From Thiobacillus sp. UBA3361 (lineage in GTDB: Bacteria > Pseudomonadota > Gammaproteobacteria > Burkholderiales > Thiobacillaceae): a stretch of DNA of 31,494 nucleotides. A program made the translations under genes and the position numbers. The notes below the pieces were generated by a model that saw only the letters and a list, made by a program, of their open reading frames with translations, searched no databases and was not told the DNA's origin. Shown piece by piece: positions 22,768 through 30,326 of this stretch. The stretch's first letter is position 1. Every line of letters begins with the position of its first letter. The stretch covers positions 1 through 31,494 of the forward strand of contig DEQR01000005.1 in NCBI GenBank assembly GCA_002360535.1, given 5' to 3'.

Positions 22768-23163
22768 CTATTGGGCCTTGCCCTGGTGGCTGCGCACAGC
22801 GGCGAGCAGGGTGTCCTTGGTGAAGGGCTTGGTCAGGTACTCGTCCGAGCCCACCAGCCGGCCGCGTGCCCGGTCGAACAGGCCGTCCTTGGACGACAGC
22901 ATGATCACCGGCGTGGCGCGAAAACGGTTGTTGTTCTTGATCAGGGCGCAGGTCTGATAACCGTCCAGGCGGGGCATCATGATATCGACGAAGATCACGT
23001 CCGGACGGTGGTCGGCGATCTTGGCCAGGGCGTCGAAGCCGTCCTCTGCCAGGATCACCTCGCAGCCGGCCTGCAGCAGGAATATCTCGGCGCTGCGCCG
23101 GATGGTGTTGCTGTCGTCGATCACCATCACCTTGACGTTGTTCAGTTCGGCGGTGTTTTCCAC
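22768..23163 (-). CDS. pilG: CheY-like response regulator PilG
   Basis: 131 residues from a GTG at 23163; the frame stays open upstream to 23349 but those residues show no conservation and run into the preceding gene. AGGTG lies about 9 bases before the GTG. A single receiver domain: NNVKVMVIDDSNTIRRSAEIFLLQAGCEV, phospho-acceptor Asp60 in VIFVDIMMPRLDGYQTCALIK, Ser/Lys in MLSSKD and YLTKPFTKD. PilG is the ChpA output regulator that promotes pilus extension. It is the first of the five chemosensory genes, 47 bases after the binding-protein/rhodanese gene. Confidence 0.93.
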   Translation of the reverse strand: MENTAELNNVKVMVIDDSNTIRRSAEIFLLQAGCEVILAEDGFDALAKIADHRPDVIFVDIMMPRLDGYQTCALIKNNNRFRATPVIMLSSKDGLFDRARGRLVGSDEYLTKPFTKDTLLAAVRSHQGKAQ

Positions 23164-23210
23164 GGGTTGTTCACCTGTCGTAGGGGCTGATGTGGGGGCG
23201 TGGCCTGGGA

Positions 23211-24401
23211 TCAGGTCCCTTGCCTGATGGGATAGCCGGCCGCCTTCCAGGCGGGCAGTCCGGTGCGGAACCAGTATATTTTCGTGTAGCCGCGCTTGAT
23301 CATGTAGCGTGCGGCCTTGTAGCTGTACCAGCATTCCGCGCCGTTGCACTGGAAGATCATGGGCGCGTTCTTGTCCCCGGGCAGCCTGGCGGTATCGAAG
23401 CGGTCCACCCCGTCGTCGTAGTCCGTTTCCTTGGGACTGTTCATCTGGTACGGCACATTGGTGGCCTTGGGGATATGGCCCTCCCGGTAGTGGGCCTGGG
23501 GGCGCACATCGAACAGCGGCACACCCTCGTCCATCAGCTTCTTCACCTGCCCGGCGGCGACCACGGTGGCGCCCGTCAGCACTTCTGGGGTGTAAAAGCC
23601 GCGCGTGGAGACATACTCGAAATCCGCCTTGCCCGCGGCCTCGAAGCTGCCCATCTGGGCACGGCCGAGCCTGGCCTGCAGCGCCGCGTCCATGCCGGTG
23701 AAGGCGGTGCGCACCCGGTCCTTGAGGGCGGCGTCCAGGTTGCCGCTGACCGCTACCCCGGCGAGGGGCACGCGGGGATAGGTCTCGATCACCTCCGCCC
23801 CGGCATGGCTGCGCAGCCAGTCGCCAGCCGTGGATTCCTTGACCGCCACCAGATCGGCCTGGCCTATGTCCATGGCGTAGAGCACGGCTCCGTACTTGTT
23901 CATGTAGGCCACCTGGCCGAAATGGCTGGCGGGCGACAGGCCTTGGGCGTTCAACTCGCCCCGGACCATGTAACTGACCAGGGACTCGCGATGCGGCAGC
24001 ACCAACCGCTTGCCCTTGGCCTGGGCGAGGGAGCGCACACCGCTGCCGCGCCTGGCGATCAGGACCACGCTGGCGCCGGTGCCGGTGCGCGCCACCGGTT
24101 CGTATCCGTGGCGCATGGCCAGGCCGACGAGTTGCGCGGGAGCCAGGAGCATGGCGTAGGAATCGGTGCGGATGCGTTCGCCCACCCGTTCAGCGTTCTG
24201 GGTCATGACCAGCTTCACCCGCCGGCCCAGGGCGCCGGACAGATATCTGGCCAGGTCGTTGAAGACCGCCTGGGTGGCGACGTGGTCACGTTCCTGGTCG
24301 TAGTCCAGGGTGACGTTGAGCACCAGATCGCCGGCGGCCTGCGCGTTCGCCTGGGCGAGCCACAGCGCGGACACCGTCAGCAGCGCGAAAATCCGACCCA
24401 T
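23211..24401 (-). CDS. Periplasmic PhnD-like substrate-binding protein fused to a C-terminal rhodanese domain
   Basis: 396 residues with AAGGAGG at an ideal distance. A signal peptide ends near residue 22 (ALWLAQANAQAAG), so the protein should be periplasmic. Residues ~25-265 follow the PhnD/phosphite-phosphonate-type binding protein fold: LDYDQERDHVATQAVFNDLARYLSGALGRRVKLV, SYAMLLAPAQLVGLAMRHGYEPVAR, KGKRLVLPHRESLVSYMVRGEL, QADLVAVKESTAGDWL. Residues ~280-396 form a rhodanese domain: VPLFDVRPQAHYREGHIPKATNVPY, active loop CNGAECW with Cys352 (likely persulfide carrier) and Cys357, and WFRTGLPAWKAAGYP at the end. A binding domain joined to a sulfurtransferase suggests capture and sulfur transfer, but the ligand is unknown. 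No ABC permease is nearby. It lies between the rubredoxin gene and pilG on the same strand. Confidence 0.85.
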   Translation of the reverse strand: MGRIFALLTVSALWLAQANAQAAGDLVLNVTLDYDQERDHVATQAVFNDLARYLSGALGRRVKLVMTQNAERVGERIRTDSYAMLLAPAQLVGLAMRHGYEPVARTGTGASVVLIARRGSGVRSLAQAKGKRLVLPHRESLVSYMVRGELNAQGLSPASHFGQVAYMNKYGAVLYAMDIGQADLVAVKESTAGDWLRSHAGAEVIETYPRVPLAGVAVSGNLDAALKDRVRTAFTGMDAALQARLGRAQMGSFEAAGKADFEYVSTRGFYTPEVLTGATVVAAGQVKKLMDEGVPLFDVRPQAHYREGHIPKATNVPYQMNSPKETDYDDGVDRFDTARLPGDKNAPMIFQCNGAECWYSYKAARYMIKRGYTKIYWFRTGLPAWKAAGYPIRQGT

Positions 24402-24461
24402 CGTTCATCCTCCTTGCCACAGCCTGTCTCCACTACCGTTGGCGGTTATCGGCAATTGCGC

Positions 24462-24632
24462 TCAAAGCTTGATCATTTCGAAATCGTCTTTTCGGGCGCC
24501 GCATTCCGGGCAAGTCCAATTGGGCGGCAATTCCTCCCAACGGGTGCCCGGCGCGATGCCTTCTTCCGGGCGGCCCTTGGCCTCGTCATAGATGAAGCCG
24601 CACACCACACACATCCAGGTCCGGTATTCCAT
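24462..24632 (-). CDS. Rubredoxin
   Basis: 56 residues from the ATG at 24632; the longer frame upstream overlaps the thiD region and is not supported. Both iron-binding knuckles are present: CVVCG (Cys8, Cys11) and CPECG (Cys41, Cys44), with the aromatic core YRTW and FIYD and the segment GIAPGTRWEELPPNWTCP. It carries one Fe(Cys)4 centre and transfers single electrons in the cytoplasm. It is the first gene on the minus strand leading to the binding-protein/rhodanese and pil genes, and is divergent from thiD with only 74 bases between starts. The Shine-Dalgarno sequence is weak. Confidence 0.95.
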   Translation of the reverse strand: MEYRTWMCVVCGFIYDEAKGRPEEGIAPGTRWEELPPNWTCPECGARKDDFEMIKL

Positions 24633-24706
24633 GCCGCCGAGCAGGCCATTGCTTATGTAATAGAATCCGATTGTGCCGCAATCACCCCCACGTGCAAAGC
24701 CGAGCC

Positions 24707-25543
24707 ATGCAGGCCTCTCCCTCCGAAACACCCCCCATCGTCCTGACCTTCGCCGGCACCGATCCCACAGGTGGCGCGGGCCTGCAGGCGGACATCCTGA
24801 CCCTGGCCAGCCTGGGCTGCCATCCCCTGTCGGTGGTCACCGCCGTGACCGTGCAGGACTCCCTGGGGGTGGAGGATTTCCTGCCCATGGACCCGGAGTG
24901 GGTGGCCGACCAGGCGCGCCGCGTGCTGGAGGACATGCCGGTGCTCGCCTTCAAGGTGGGCATGATCGGCAGCGTGGAGACGGCCCTGGCCATCGCCGAA
25001 GTGGTCTCCGACTACCCCGACTTGCCACTGGTGCTGGACCCGGTGCTGACCTCCGGTCGCGGCGACGACCTGGCCGGCGAGCATCTGATCGATGTGCTGC
25101 GCGACGCCCTGCTGCCGCAGGTGTCCATCCTCACCCCCAACAGCATGGAGGCCCGCCGCCTGGCCCAAGACGAAACCCTGGACGAGGACGAGCCGGACCT
25201 GGACGAATGCGCCAGTCGTCTCATCGACATGGGCTGCGGCTACGTGCTGATCACCGGTGCCCATGAGCACGGCCCGCAGGTGGCGAACACCCTGTACAAC
25301 GACAGCGGCCCGGTGCTGACCCTGCGCTGGGATCGCCTGCCCGGCAACTATCACGGTTCGGGTTGCACCCTGGCGGCAGCCATCGCCGGCCTGCTGGCCG
25401 GCGGCCTGTCCATGGCGGAGGCGGTGCGCGAGGCCCAGGAATACACCTATCAGACCCTGCAGGCGGCCTTCCGGCCTGGCATGGGCCAGTTCATTCCCGA
25501 CCGTTTCTACTGGACCCGCGGCGAAGAGCAAGATGAGGCTTGA
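24707..25543 (+). CDS. thiD: Hydroxymethylpyrimidine / phosphomethylpyrimidine kinase
   Basis: 278 residues from the ATG at 24707 (an ATG at 24671 would add 12 unconserved residues). A ribokinase-fold enzyme that phosphorylates HMP and HMP-P for thiamine synthesis. Motifs: FAGTDPTGGAGLQADILT (substrate loop), KVGMIGS, LDPVLTSGRGDDL, TPNSMEARRL, and near the C-terminus YHGSGCTLAAAIAG, with the anion-hole/catalytic region. The last 11 bases overlap thiE, which implies coupled translation. The DEDEPDLDECASRLIDMG segment is slightly acidic but within family variation. Confidence 0.95.
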   Translation: MQASPSETPPIVLTFAGTDPTGGAGLQADILTLASLGCHPLSVVTAVTVQDSLGVEDFLPMDPEWVADQARRVLEDMPVLAFKVGMIGSVETALAIAEVVSDYPDLPLVLDPVLTSGRGDDLAGEHLIDVLRDALLPQVSILTPNSMEARRLAQDETLDEDEPDLDECASRLIDMGCGYVLITGAHEHGPQVANTLYNDSGPVLTLRWDRLPGNYHGSGCTLAAAIAGLLAGGLSMAEAVREAQEYTYQTLQAAFRPGMGQFIPDRFYWTRGEEQDEA

Positions 25544-26174
25544 GGGACTGTATGCCATCACCCCGGATTGGCAGGACACCCCCCGCCTGCTGCGCGCCAC
25601 CGCCGCCATCCTGAGGGGCAGCTGCCGGATGTTGCAATACCGGAACAAGTCGGCCGCCGCGGGGCTTCGCAGCGAGCAGGCTCTGGCGCTGCGCCGGCTG
25701 TGCACGGAAGCGGATTGCCTGTTCCTCGTCAACGACGACCCGGAACTGGCCCTGGCGGTGGAGGCGGACGGCGTCCACCTGGGGGCCGACGACGGCGACC
25801 TGGCGGCGGCGCGCCGGCGCCTGGGCAACCGCCGCATCCTGGGCGCGTCCTGCTACCGCAGCCTCGATCTCGCCCGCGCCGCAGTGGCGGCGGGCGCCGA
25901 CTACGTCGCCTTCGGCAGCTTCTTCCCCTCGCCCAGCAAGCCCCACGCACCGCGCGCCGAGCCGTCCATCCTGGCGGCGGCGCGAGCCGAGCTGCCGGTG
26001 TCGGTGGCGGCCATCGGCGGCATCACGGCAGAAAGCGGTGCCGCCCTGGTGGCGGCCGGTGCCCGCATGCTGGCGGTCATCAGCGCCCTGTACGAGGCCC
26101 CGGACCCGGCCGCCGCCGCCCAGGCATTCAGCCCCTTGTTCGCAGACATTTCAGAGAGGACCCCCGCACCATGA
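25533..26174 (+). CDS. thiE: Thiamine-phosphate synthase
   Basis: 213 residues. It joins HMP-PP to thiazole phosphate to give thiamine phosphate. TIM-barrel motifs: YAITP at the N-terminus, LQYRNKSA (family QYRxK), LFLVNDD, ADGVHLGADDGDL, GASCY (usually SxH), VAFGSFFPSPSKPHAP (phosphate-binding loop) and AAIGGI. The substitutions in the SxH and PTxTK positions mark it as one of the divergent proteobacterial ThiE proteins, but the order of motifs is complete. It starts inside thiD and its stop overlaps the hemL start (ATGA). Confidence 0.92.
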   Translation: MRLEGLYAITPDWQDTPRLLRATAAILRGSCRMLQYRNKSAAAGLRSEQALALRRLCTEADCLFLVNDDPELALAVEADGVHLGADDGDLAAARRRLGNRRILGASCYRSLDLARAAVAAGADYVAFGSFFPSPSKPHAPRAEPSILAAARAELPVSVAAIGGITAESGAALVAAGARMLAVISALYEAPDPAAAAQAFSPLFADISERTPAP

Positions 26175-27451
26175 GCTCCCGCAACGACCAGCTGTTCGAA
26201 CAATCCCAGAAAGTCATCCCCGGCGGCGTCAACTCGCCGGTGCGCGCCTTCCGCTCGGTGGGCGGCACACCGCGCTTCTTCGCCCGGGGCGCCGGCAGCC
26301 GGGTGTGGGATGCGGACGGCAGGGAGTACCTGGACTACGTGGGTTCCTGGGGGCCGCTGATCCTGGGCCATGCCGATCCCGACGTGGTGGCGGCGGTGCG
26401 CGAGGCCGCCGGCCTGGGCCTGTCCTTCGGCGCCCCGACGGCGGTGGAACTGGAGATGGCGGAGCTGCTGGTCAAGGCGTTGCCCAGCCTGGAGAAGGTG
26501 CGGCTCGTCTCCTCCGGCACCGAGGCCACCATGAGCGCCATCCGCCTAGCGCGCGGCTTCACTGGGCGCAGCAAACTGATCAAGTTCGAGGGCTGTTACC
26601 ACGGCCACGGCGATGCACTGCTGGTGAAGGCCGGTTCCGGCGCCCTGACCTTCGGGCAGCCCAGTTCCGCCGGCGTGCCCCCCGAGGTGACCGCCCACAC
26701 CCTGGTGCTGGACTACAACGACCTGGACCAGGTCAACCGGGTGTTCGCCGAGCAGGGCAGCGAGCTCGCCTGCGTCATCGTCGAGCCGGTGGCCGGCAAC
26801 ATGAACCTGATCCCCCCCGCCCCCGGCTTCCTGGAATGCCTGCGGGAGAACTGCACCAAGCACGGCGCGGTGCTGATCTTCGACGAGGTAATGACCGGTT
26901 TCCGGGTCGGTCCGCAATGTGCCCAGGGCCTGTACGGCATTCGCCCGGACCTGACCACCCTGGGCAAGGTGATCGGCGGCGGCCTGCCGGTGGGCGCCTT
27001 CGGCGGCCGCGCCGAGATCATGGACCAGCTGGCGCCCCTGGGCCCGGTCTACCAGGCCGGCACCCTGTCCGGCAACCCGGTGGCGGTCACCGCCGGCCTG
27101 GTCACCCTGCGCAAGGTGCTGGCCCCCGGCTTCTTCGACGCCCTAGCCGCCAAGACCCGCGCCCTGGTGGACGGCCTGGCCGCCGCCGCCCACGACGCCG
27201 GTATCGTCTTCAGCGCCACCAGCGTGGGCGGTATGTTCGGTGTCTATTTCAGCGCCCGTCCGCCCGCCTCTTACGCCGAGGTGATGGTCTGCGACAAGGA
27301 CGCCTTCAACCGCTTCTACCACCTGATGCTGCTGGAAGGCGTCTATCTGGCGCCGTCCGCCTTCGAGGCCGGCTTCGTGTCCATGGCCCACACGGACGCC
27401 GACATCGCCGCCACCGTGGACGCCGCGCGCAAGGCCTTCGAGAAGCTGTGA
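26171..27451 (+). CDS. hemL: Glutamate-1-semialdehyde 2,1-aminomutase
   Basis: 426 residues from the ATG at 26171, overlapping the thiE stop by 4 bases. A PLP-dependent class III aminotransferase that makes 5-aminolevulinate from glutamate-1-semialdehyde in the C5 pathway of heme synthesis. Motifs: VIPGGVNSPVRAFRSVGGTP, YVGSWGPLILGHADP, SSGTEATMSAIRLARG, FEGCYHGHGDALLVKAGSG, FDEVMTGFRVG, and the PLP lysine Lys266 in TTLGKVIGGGLPVGAFGG, then YQAGTLSGNPVA. All key residues are present. Together with hemE at 3544-4611 it shows an active heme pathway. The stop overlaps the next gene. Confidence 0.97.
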   Translation: MSSRNDQLFEQSQKVIPGGVNSPVRAFRSVGGTPRFFARGAGSRVWDADGREYLDYVGSWGPLILGHADPDVVAAVREAAGLGLSFGAPTAVELEMAELLVKALPSLEKVRLVSSGTEATMSAIRLARGFTGRSKLIKFEGCYHGHGDALLVKAGSGALTFGQPSSAGVPPEVTAHTLVLDYNDLDQVNRVFAEQGSELACVIVEPVAGNMNLIPPAPGFLECLRENCTKHGAVLIFDEVMTGFRVGPQCAQGLYGIRPDLTTLGKVIGGGLPVGAFGGRAEIMDQLAPLGPVYQAGTLSGNPVAVTAGLVTLRKVLAPGFFDALAAKTRALVDGLAAAAHDAGIVFSATSVGGMFGVYFSARPPASYAEVMVCDKDAFNRFYHLMLLEGVYLAPSAFEAGFVSMAHTDADIAATVDAARKAFEKL

Positions 27452-28527
27452 GCGACGAGGCGCTCTCCGCCGAGGACACTTTCCGGCTCAACGTCCTACT
27501 GACCCAGGACCTGAAGGCGATCCGCCTGGACGAGTCCAATCTGGTGCTGCACGCCCTGACCGCCCAGGGCGAGGCGTCCATGCCGCTGCACCCGACCGGC
27601 CGCGCCGACCGCTACCTGCGCATCGTCCGCGAGGCCCTGTCCGGCCACGCCCTGGGCTCGCCAGGTGGCTACCCGGTCTATCTGACCCGCTGGACCCGCC
27701 ACGGCCAGATGGAGAGCGCCAACCTGGGCCGGCTGCTGCTCATCGGCGAGCCGGAGGCCGTGGTGGCGGTGGTGCATTCCCCGGCCCTCACCGACGAGCT
27801 GGCGGAGTACGCCTGGTGGGCTATGCCCACCATCGACAATGCCCGCCTCATGCTGCGCCGGGAGGGCGTGGTCCGGGGACACATGGGCAAGGTGCTGGCA
27901 GACTTCCTGGTGGAGCACCTGCCCTTCCTGCAGGACAACCACCTGGCCATCATGGACACGGTAGCTGTGCTGCTGCAATCCGGCACCCTGGACCCGCAGC
28001 AACGGGAGGCCATCTGGCGGCGCGGCAAGCGGGTCAACACCCACTACGTGCCCTTCCTGGAATATGCCGCCGGCGGCCTACCCGATTCCGGCGCCCGGCC
28101 CCGCGCCCTACCCCAGGACAAAGCCCTGGTTGAACTGGAGTCTGGCGGCAACGCGGCCGCGGCCATGCTGCGCCGCGCCTGTTCCGCCCAGGGCCAGTCC
28201 TTTCTGGCCGCCGTGGCGGACATCCTGGCGCGGCCAGAGACCCAGGAGGTGGTCAACCGAACCTTCAATGCCCTGGGTCGCTATTTTCGGCCGCCGTCAA
28301 CAGCGGCAGGCGATGACCTGCCCGGCCTGGCCGAGACACGCGCGGCCCTGCCCGAACTGGCCGCGGAATGGCAAGCCGTGCAGGAACTCGCCGCCGTCAG
28401 CGACGCCCCCCTCACCCCCATCTTCTCCCGCAGCACAGCCATCGGCTCCCTCATGCGGCGCAAGATCGAACCCCTGGTCGCACCCCTGCAAGCGCATCTG
28501 CGCACCCTGCGCGGCAACGGAAAATGA
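27448..28527 (+). CDS. DsrS-like sulfur-oxidation-associated protein
   Basis: 359 residues starting at a GTG that overlaps the hemL stop (GTGA). It has no signal peptide or membrane helix and looks cytoplasmic. The pattern LNVLLTQDLKAIRLDESNLVLHAL, HALGSPGGYPVYLTRWTRHGQM, VVAVVHSPALTDELAEYAWWAMPTIDNARLMLRRE and GKVLADFLVEHLPFL agrees with what I recall of DsrS, encoded at the end of the dsr cluster of purple sulfur bacteria and present at separate loci in other sulfur oxidisers. Its biochemical role is not established. No other dsr gene is in the window. The C-terminal half is rich in Ala/Arg and less conserved. The name is from memory of the family, so treat it as probable. Confidence 0.65.
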   Translation: MSDEALSAEDTFRLNVLLTQDLKAIRLDESNLVLHALTAQGEASMPLHPTGRADRYLRIVREALSGHALGSPGGYPVYLTRWTRHGQMESANLGRLLLIGEPEAVVAVVHSPALTDELAEYAWWAMPTIDNARLMLRREGVVRGHMGKVLADFLVEHLPFLQDNHLAIMDTVAVLLQSGTLDPQQREAIWRRGKRVNTHYVPFLEYAAGGLPDSGARPRALPQDKALVELESGGNAAAAMLRRACSAQGQSFLAAVADILARPETQEVVNRTFNALGRYFRPPSTAAGDDLPGLAETRAALPELAAEWQAVQELAAVSDAPLTPIFSRSTAIGSLMRRKIEPLVAPLQAHLRTLRGNGK

Positions 28528-28551
28528 AAAGGGCGCCTGTCGGCGCCCTTT
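28528..28551. terminator. Bidirectional terminator after dsrS-like gene
   Basis: A 10-bp stem (AAAGGGCGCC and its complement) with loop TGTC begins right after the dsrS-like stop codon. A-rich bases precede it and T follows, so it probably also ends the convergent minus-strand transcript, whose stop is at 28571. Confidence 0.8.
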
Positions 28552-28570
28552 GCGAATGCACTGCCCGAGC

Positions 28571-29485
28571 TCAGTTGGGCGGCGGAAACACCTGTCTGAA
28601 CCAGATGGCGGGGTCGAACGGGACCGGCGGCTCGGCCGACGGTTTCTGGGCCGGCGGCTCGGCCTTGCCGGCGACGGTGGCAGGCTTGGCGTCGGCCGGT
28701 GCCGCCGCCGGAGCGGGTTGTGCCACCTTGGTCTGCGCGGTCGGTGCACCGCCGGTAGACGGCATGAACGGGAACAGCAACGCCGGTGTGGACGGCTGCG
28801 CAGCGGGAACCGCCGGTGCCGGAGCGGGTTGTGCCGCCTTGGTCTGCGCAGCCGGCGCACCACCGGCAGGCAGCATGAACGGGAACAGCAACACCGGTGT
28901 GGACGGTTGCGCGGCCGGCGCCGCCGGTACGGCCACCTGGGGCGTGGGAGAGGGCAGGCCGAATGGCAAGCCAAAGTTGAGGTTGGGCACCGCTGCCCTG
29001 GCGGCCGGTGCCGGCGGCCATCCGCCATGGGACTGGATCGGATAGGTCGGTGCCGGACTGGCGAAAGGCAAAGTCGGGATGCCCGGCGCGAAGGCGGGCG
29101 GTGCAAAAGGCATGGGCAGGGAAGGCTGCAGGTAAGGATTGCCCGCGAACGGCCCGCCCATGTAGGGATTGGCCATTCTGTTCAGGTGCTGGTGGGACAT
29201 CATGTTGGGCGCCATCTGCAGGCCCGGATACATGAGGGTGCCGGCGCCGAGCGGCGCGGCCACGCCCAACGGACTGCCCAGCATGAGCGGCGCCGCCGAC
29301 AACGCCCCAAGGCCGAATCCGCCGAGGGGGTTGGCATAGGGATTGGAAAACGGGGGCGCGACCGGGCTGGAATAGGGATTGCCCAGGCCGTAAGGACTGA
29401 ACAGGGCCTCCAATCCAGCCTGCAGCGGTTGGCTCACGATGCCGGCGAGGAAAAGCAGCAGAGTGGACGCGGACTGACGTTGCAT
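28571..29485 (-). CDS. Secreted Pro/Ala/Gly-rich repeat protein of unknown function
   Basis: 304 residues. A signal peptide is clear (STLLLFLAGIVSQPLQA, cleavage near 23). The mature N-terminal half is rich in Pro, Gly, Leu, Met and recurrent NPY/SPY triplets (SPYGLGNPYSSP, SNPYANPLGGFG, MANPYMGGPFAGNPYLQP). The second half holds two tandem 37-residue repeats with AAQPSTPxLLFPFM and GGAPxAQTKxAQPAPA. It ends with a more acidic/aromatic tail, PFDPAIWFRQVFPPPN. The mature part has no Cys. Low complexity suggests a structural or surface role rather than an enzyme. By composition and neighbourhood (sox, DUF302, rhodanese) it could be a sulfur-globule envelope protein, but I see no direct homology. 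It follows the DUF302 gene by about 120 bases. Confidence 0.72.
   Translation of the reverse strand: MQRQSASTLLLFLAGIVSQPLQAGLEALFSPYGLGNPYSSPVAPPFSNPYANPLGGFGLGALSAAPLMLGSPLGVAAPLGAGTLMYPGLQMAPNMMSHQHLNRMANPYMGGPFAGNPYLQPSLPMPFAPPAFAPGIPTLPFASPAPTYPIQSHGGWPPAPAARAAVPNLNFGLPFGLPSPTPQVAVPAAPAAQPSTPVLLFPFMLPAGGAPAAQTKAAQPAPAPAVPAAQPSTPALLFPFMPSTGGAPTAQTKVAQPAPAAAPADAKPATVAGKAEPPAQKPSAEPPVPFDPAIWFRQVFPPPN
28707..28928 (-). repeat. Two tandem 111-bp repeats in the secreted Pro/Ala-rich protein gene
   Basis: Units 28707-28817 and 28818-28928 are exactly 111 bases (37 codons) each and differ by roughly a dozen to fifteen substitutions by eye. The in-frame length means that gain or loss of units keeps the protein intact. 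Confidence 0.88.
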
Positions 29486-29532
29486 GGATGTCTCCGTAAG
29501 TGTGTATCACCAACCTGCCTCGAGGCCGTTCA

Positions 29533-29568
29533 GTCCGCCCCGGTTCCGCTCAGGGCACCGGGACGGAC
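29533..29568. repeat. Inverted repeat in the gap between DUF302 gene and repeat-protein gene
   Basis: The 12-base arms GTCCGCCCCGGT and ACCGGGACGGAC pair with one mismatch around a 12-base loop. A second small hairpin (GGGGGC-ATC-GCCCCC, 29574-29588) follows. There is no T run on the minus side, so it may be an mRNA stabiliser or a weak/Rho-type stop rather than a classical terminator. Confidence 0.5.
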
Positions 29569-29604
29569 CATTGGGGGCATCGCCCCCGGACAACCCACCG
29601 GTGT

Positions 29605-30291
29605 TTACAGGTCGCCGGCGGCTGCCGCGCGCATGATGTTGTCCATCTTGTCGCGGATGTCGCGGGCGAAGGTGATCAGCTCCTTCTCCTTCTCCAGGCC
29701 CATCTTGCCGCCGATGGAGTCCAGCCAGGAGGTGTCCCAGTCCAGGGTCAACACCCAGATATTCTTGTCCGCGTCCTCCATGATGCCGATGCGGCAGGGC
29801 AGGTAGATCAGGGACTCGGGCGCGTATTTGAGCACTGCCCGGCCGGCGGCGATGTCACAGTAGTGGAACACCTCGATGCGCGGCGCGTCCATGTCCCCCA
29901 GCACGGCTTGGAAGTCCTTCCACATGGGTGAATGGCCCACCAGCTTGAAGTTGAGCTGGTTGGCGCGCAGCTTCATGGATTCCACCACATCGTCGAAGGA
30001 CAGGCCCTTCTTGGCCGGGTACTTGATGGCCATCAGGTTCATGACGTCCTTCACGTCCATCTTGGTGGCCATGTTCATCATGGGCATCATCTGTTTCATG
30101 AGGCTGCCCTTCTCCTCTGGACTGATGATGCGGCTCATCTCATAGGGACGGGTGCCACGTCCGCCCGGGGAGATGGGTAGGGTGACCGGGCCGGCACTGA
30201 CCGGCACATTTTTCAGGTAGGGGTTGGCCTGGTCCGCATGCGCGCTGGTGGCAAGCAGCAGGGCGGCGGCGAGTAGGCTGAGGGTCTTCAT
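29605..30291 (-). CDS. Exported DUF302 domain protein
   Basis: 228 residues from the ATG at 30291, with GGAAGG about 7 bases upstream; the frame to 30504 overlaps the rhodanese gene and is rejected. A signal peptide ends in SAHA (residue ~19). The N-terminal mature part is Met-rich (SLMKQMMPMMNMATKMDVKDVMNLMAIKY). The DUF302 domain lies at ~110-200: GLSFDDVVESMKLRANQLNFKLVGHSPM, IEVFHYCDIAAGRAVLKYAPESLIYLPCRIGIMEDADKNIWVLTLDW. Two Cys are in this domain. DUF302 proteins are often found beside sulfur-oxidation genes, but their chemistry is unclear. It follows the rhodanese gene by 35 bases, so they are probably one operon. Confidence 0.88.
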   Translation of the reverse strand: MKTLSLLAAALLLATSAHADQANPYLKNVPVSAGPVTLPISPGGRGTRPYEMSRIISPEEKGSLMKQMMPMMNMATKMDVKDVMNLMAIKYPAKKGLSFDDVVESMKLRANQLNFKLVGHSPMWKDFQAVLGDMDAPRIEVFHYCDIAAGRAVLKYAPESLIYLPCRIGIMEDADKNIWVLTLDWDTSWLDSIGGKMGLEKEKELITFARDIRDKMDNIMRAAAAGDL

Positions 30292-30326
30292 GAGGCGCTT
30301 CCTTCCTTGTATGACGCGGGGTTGAA

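Noticed and set aside
24669..24683. Small palindrome GATTG-TGCCG-CAATC between rubredoxin and thiD as an operator or riboswitch
   Set aside because: A 5-bp stem is too short to be significant, and the 74-base gap is too small for a TPP riboswitch; no thi-box sequence was seen.
28707..28928. CRISPR-like array
   Set aside because: Only two contiguous 111-bp units without spacers, in frame inside a coding sequence.
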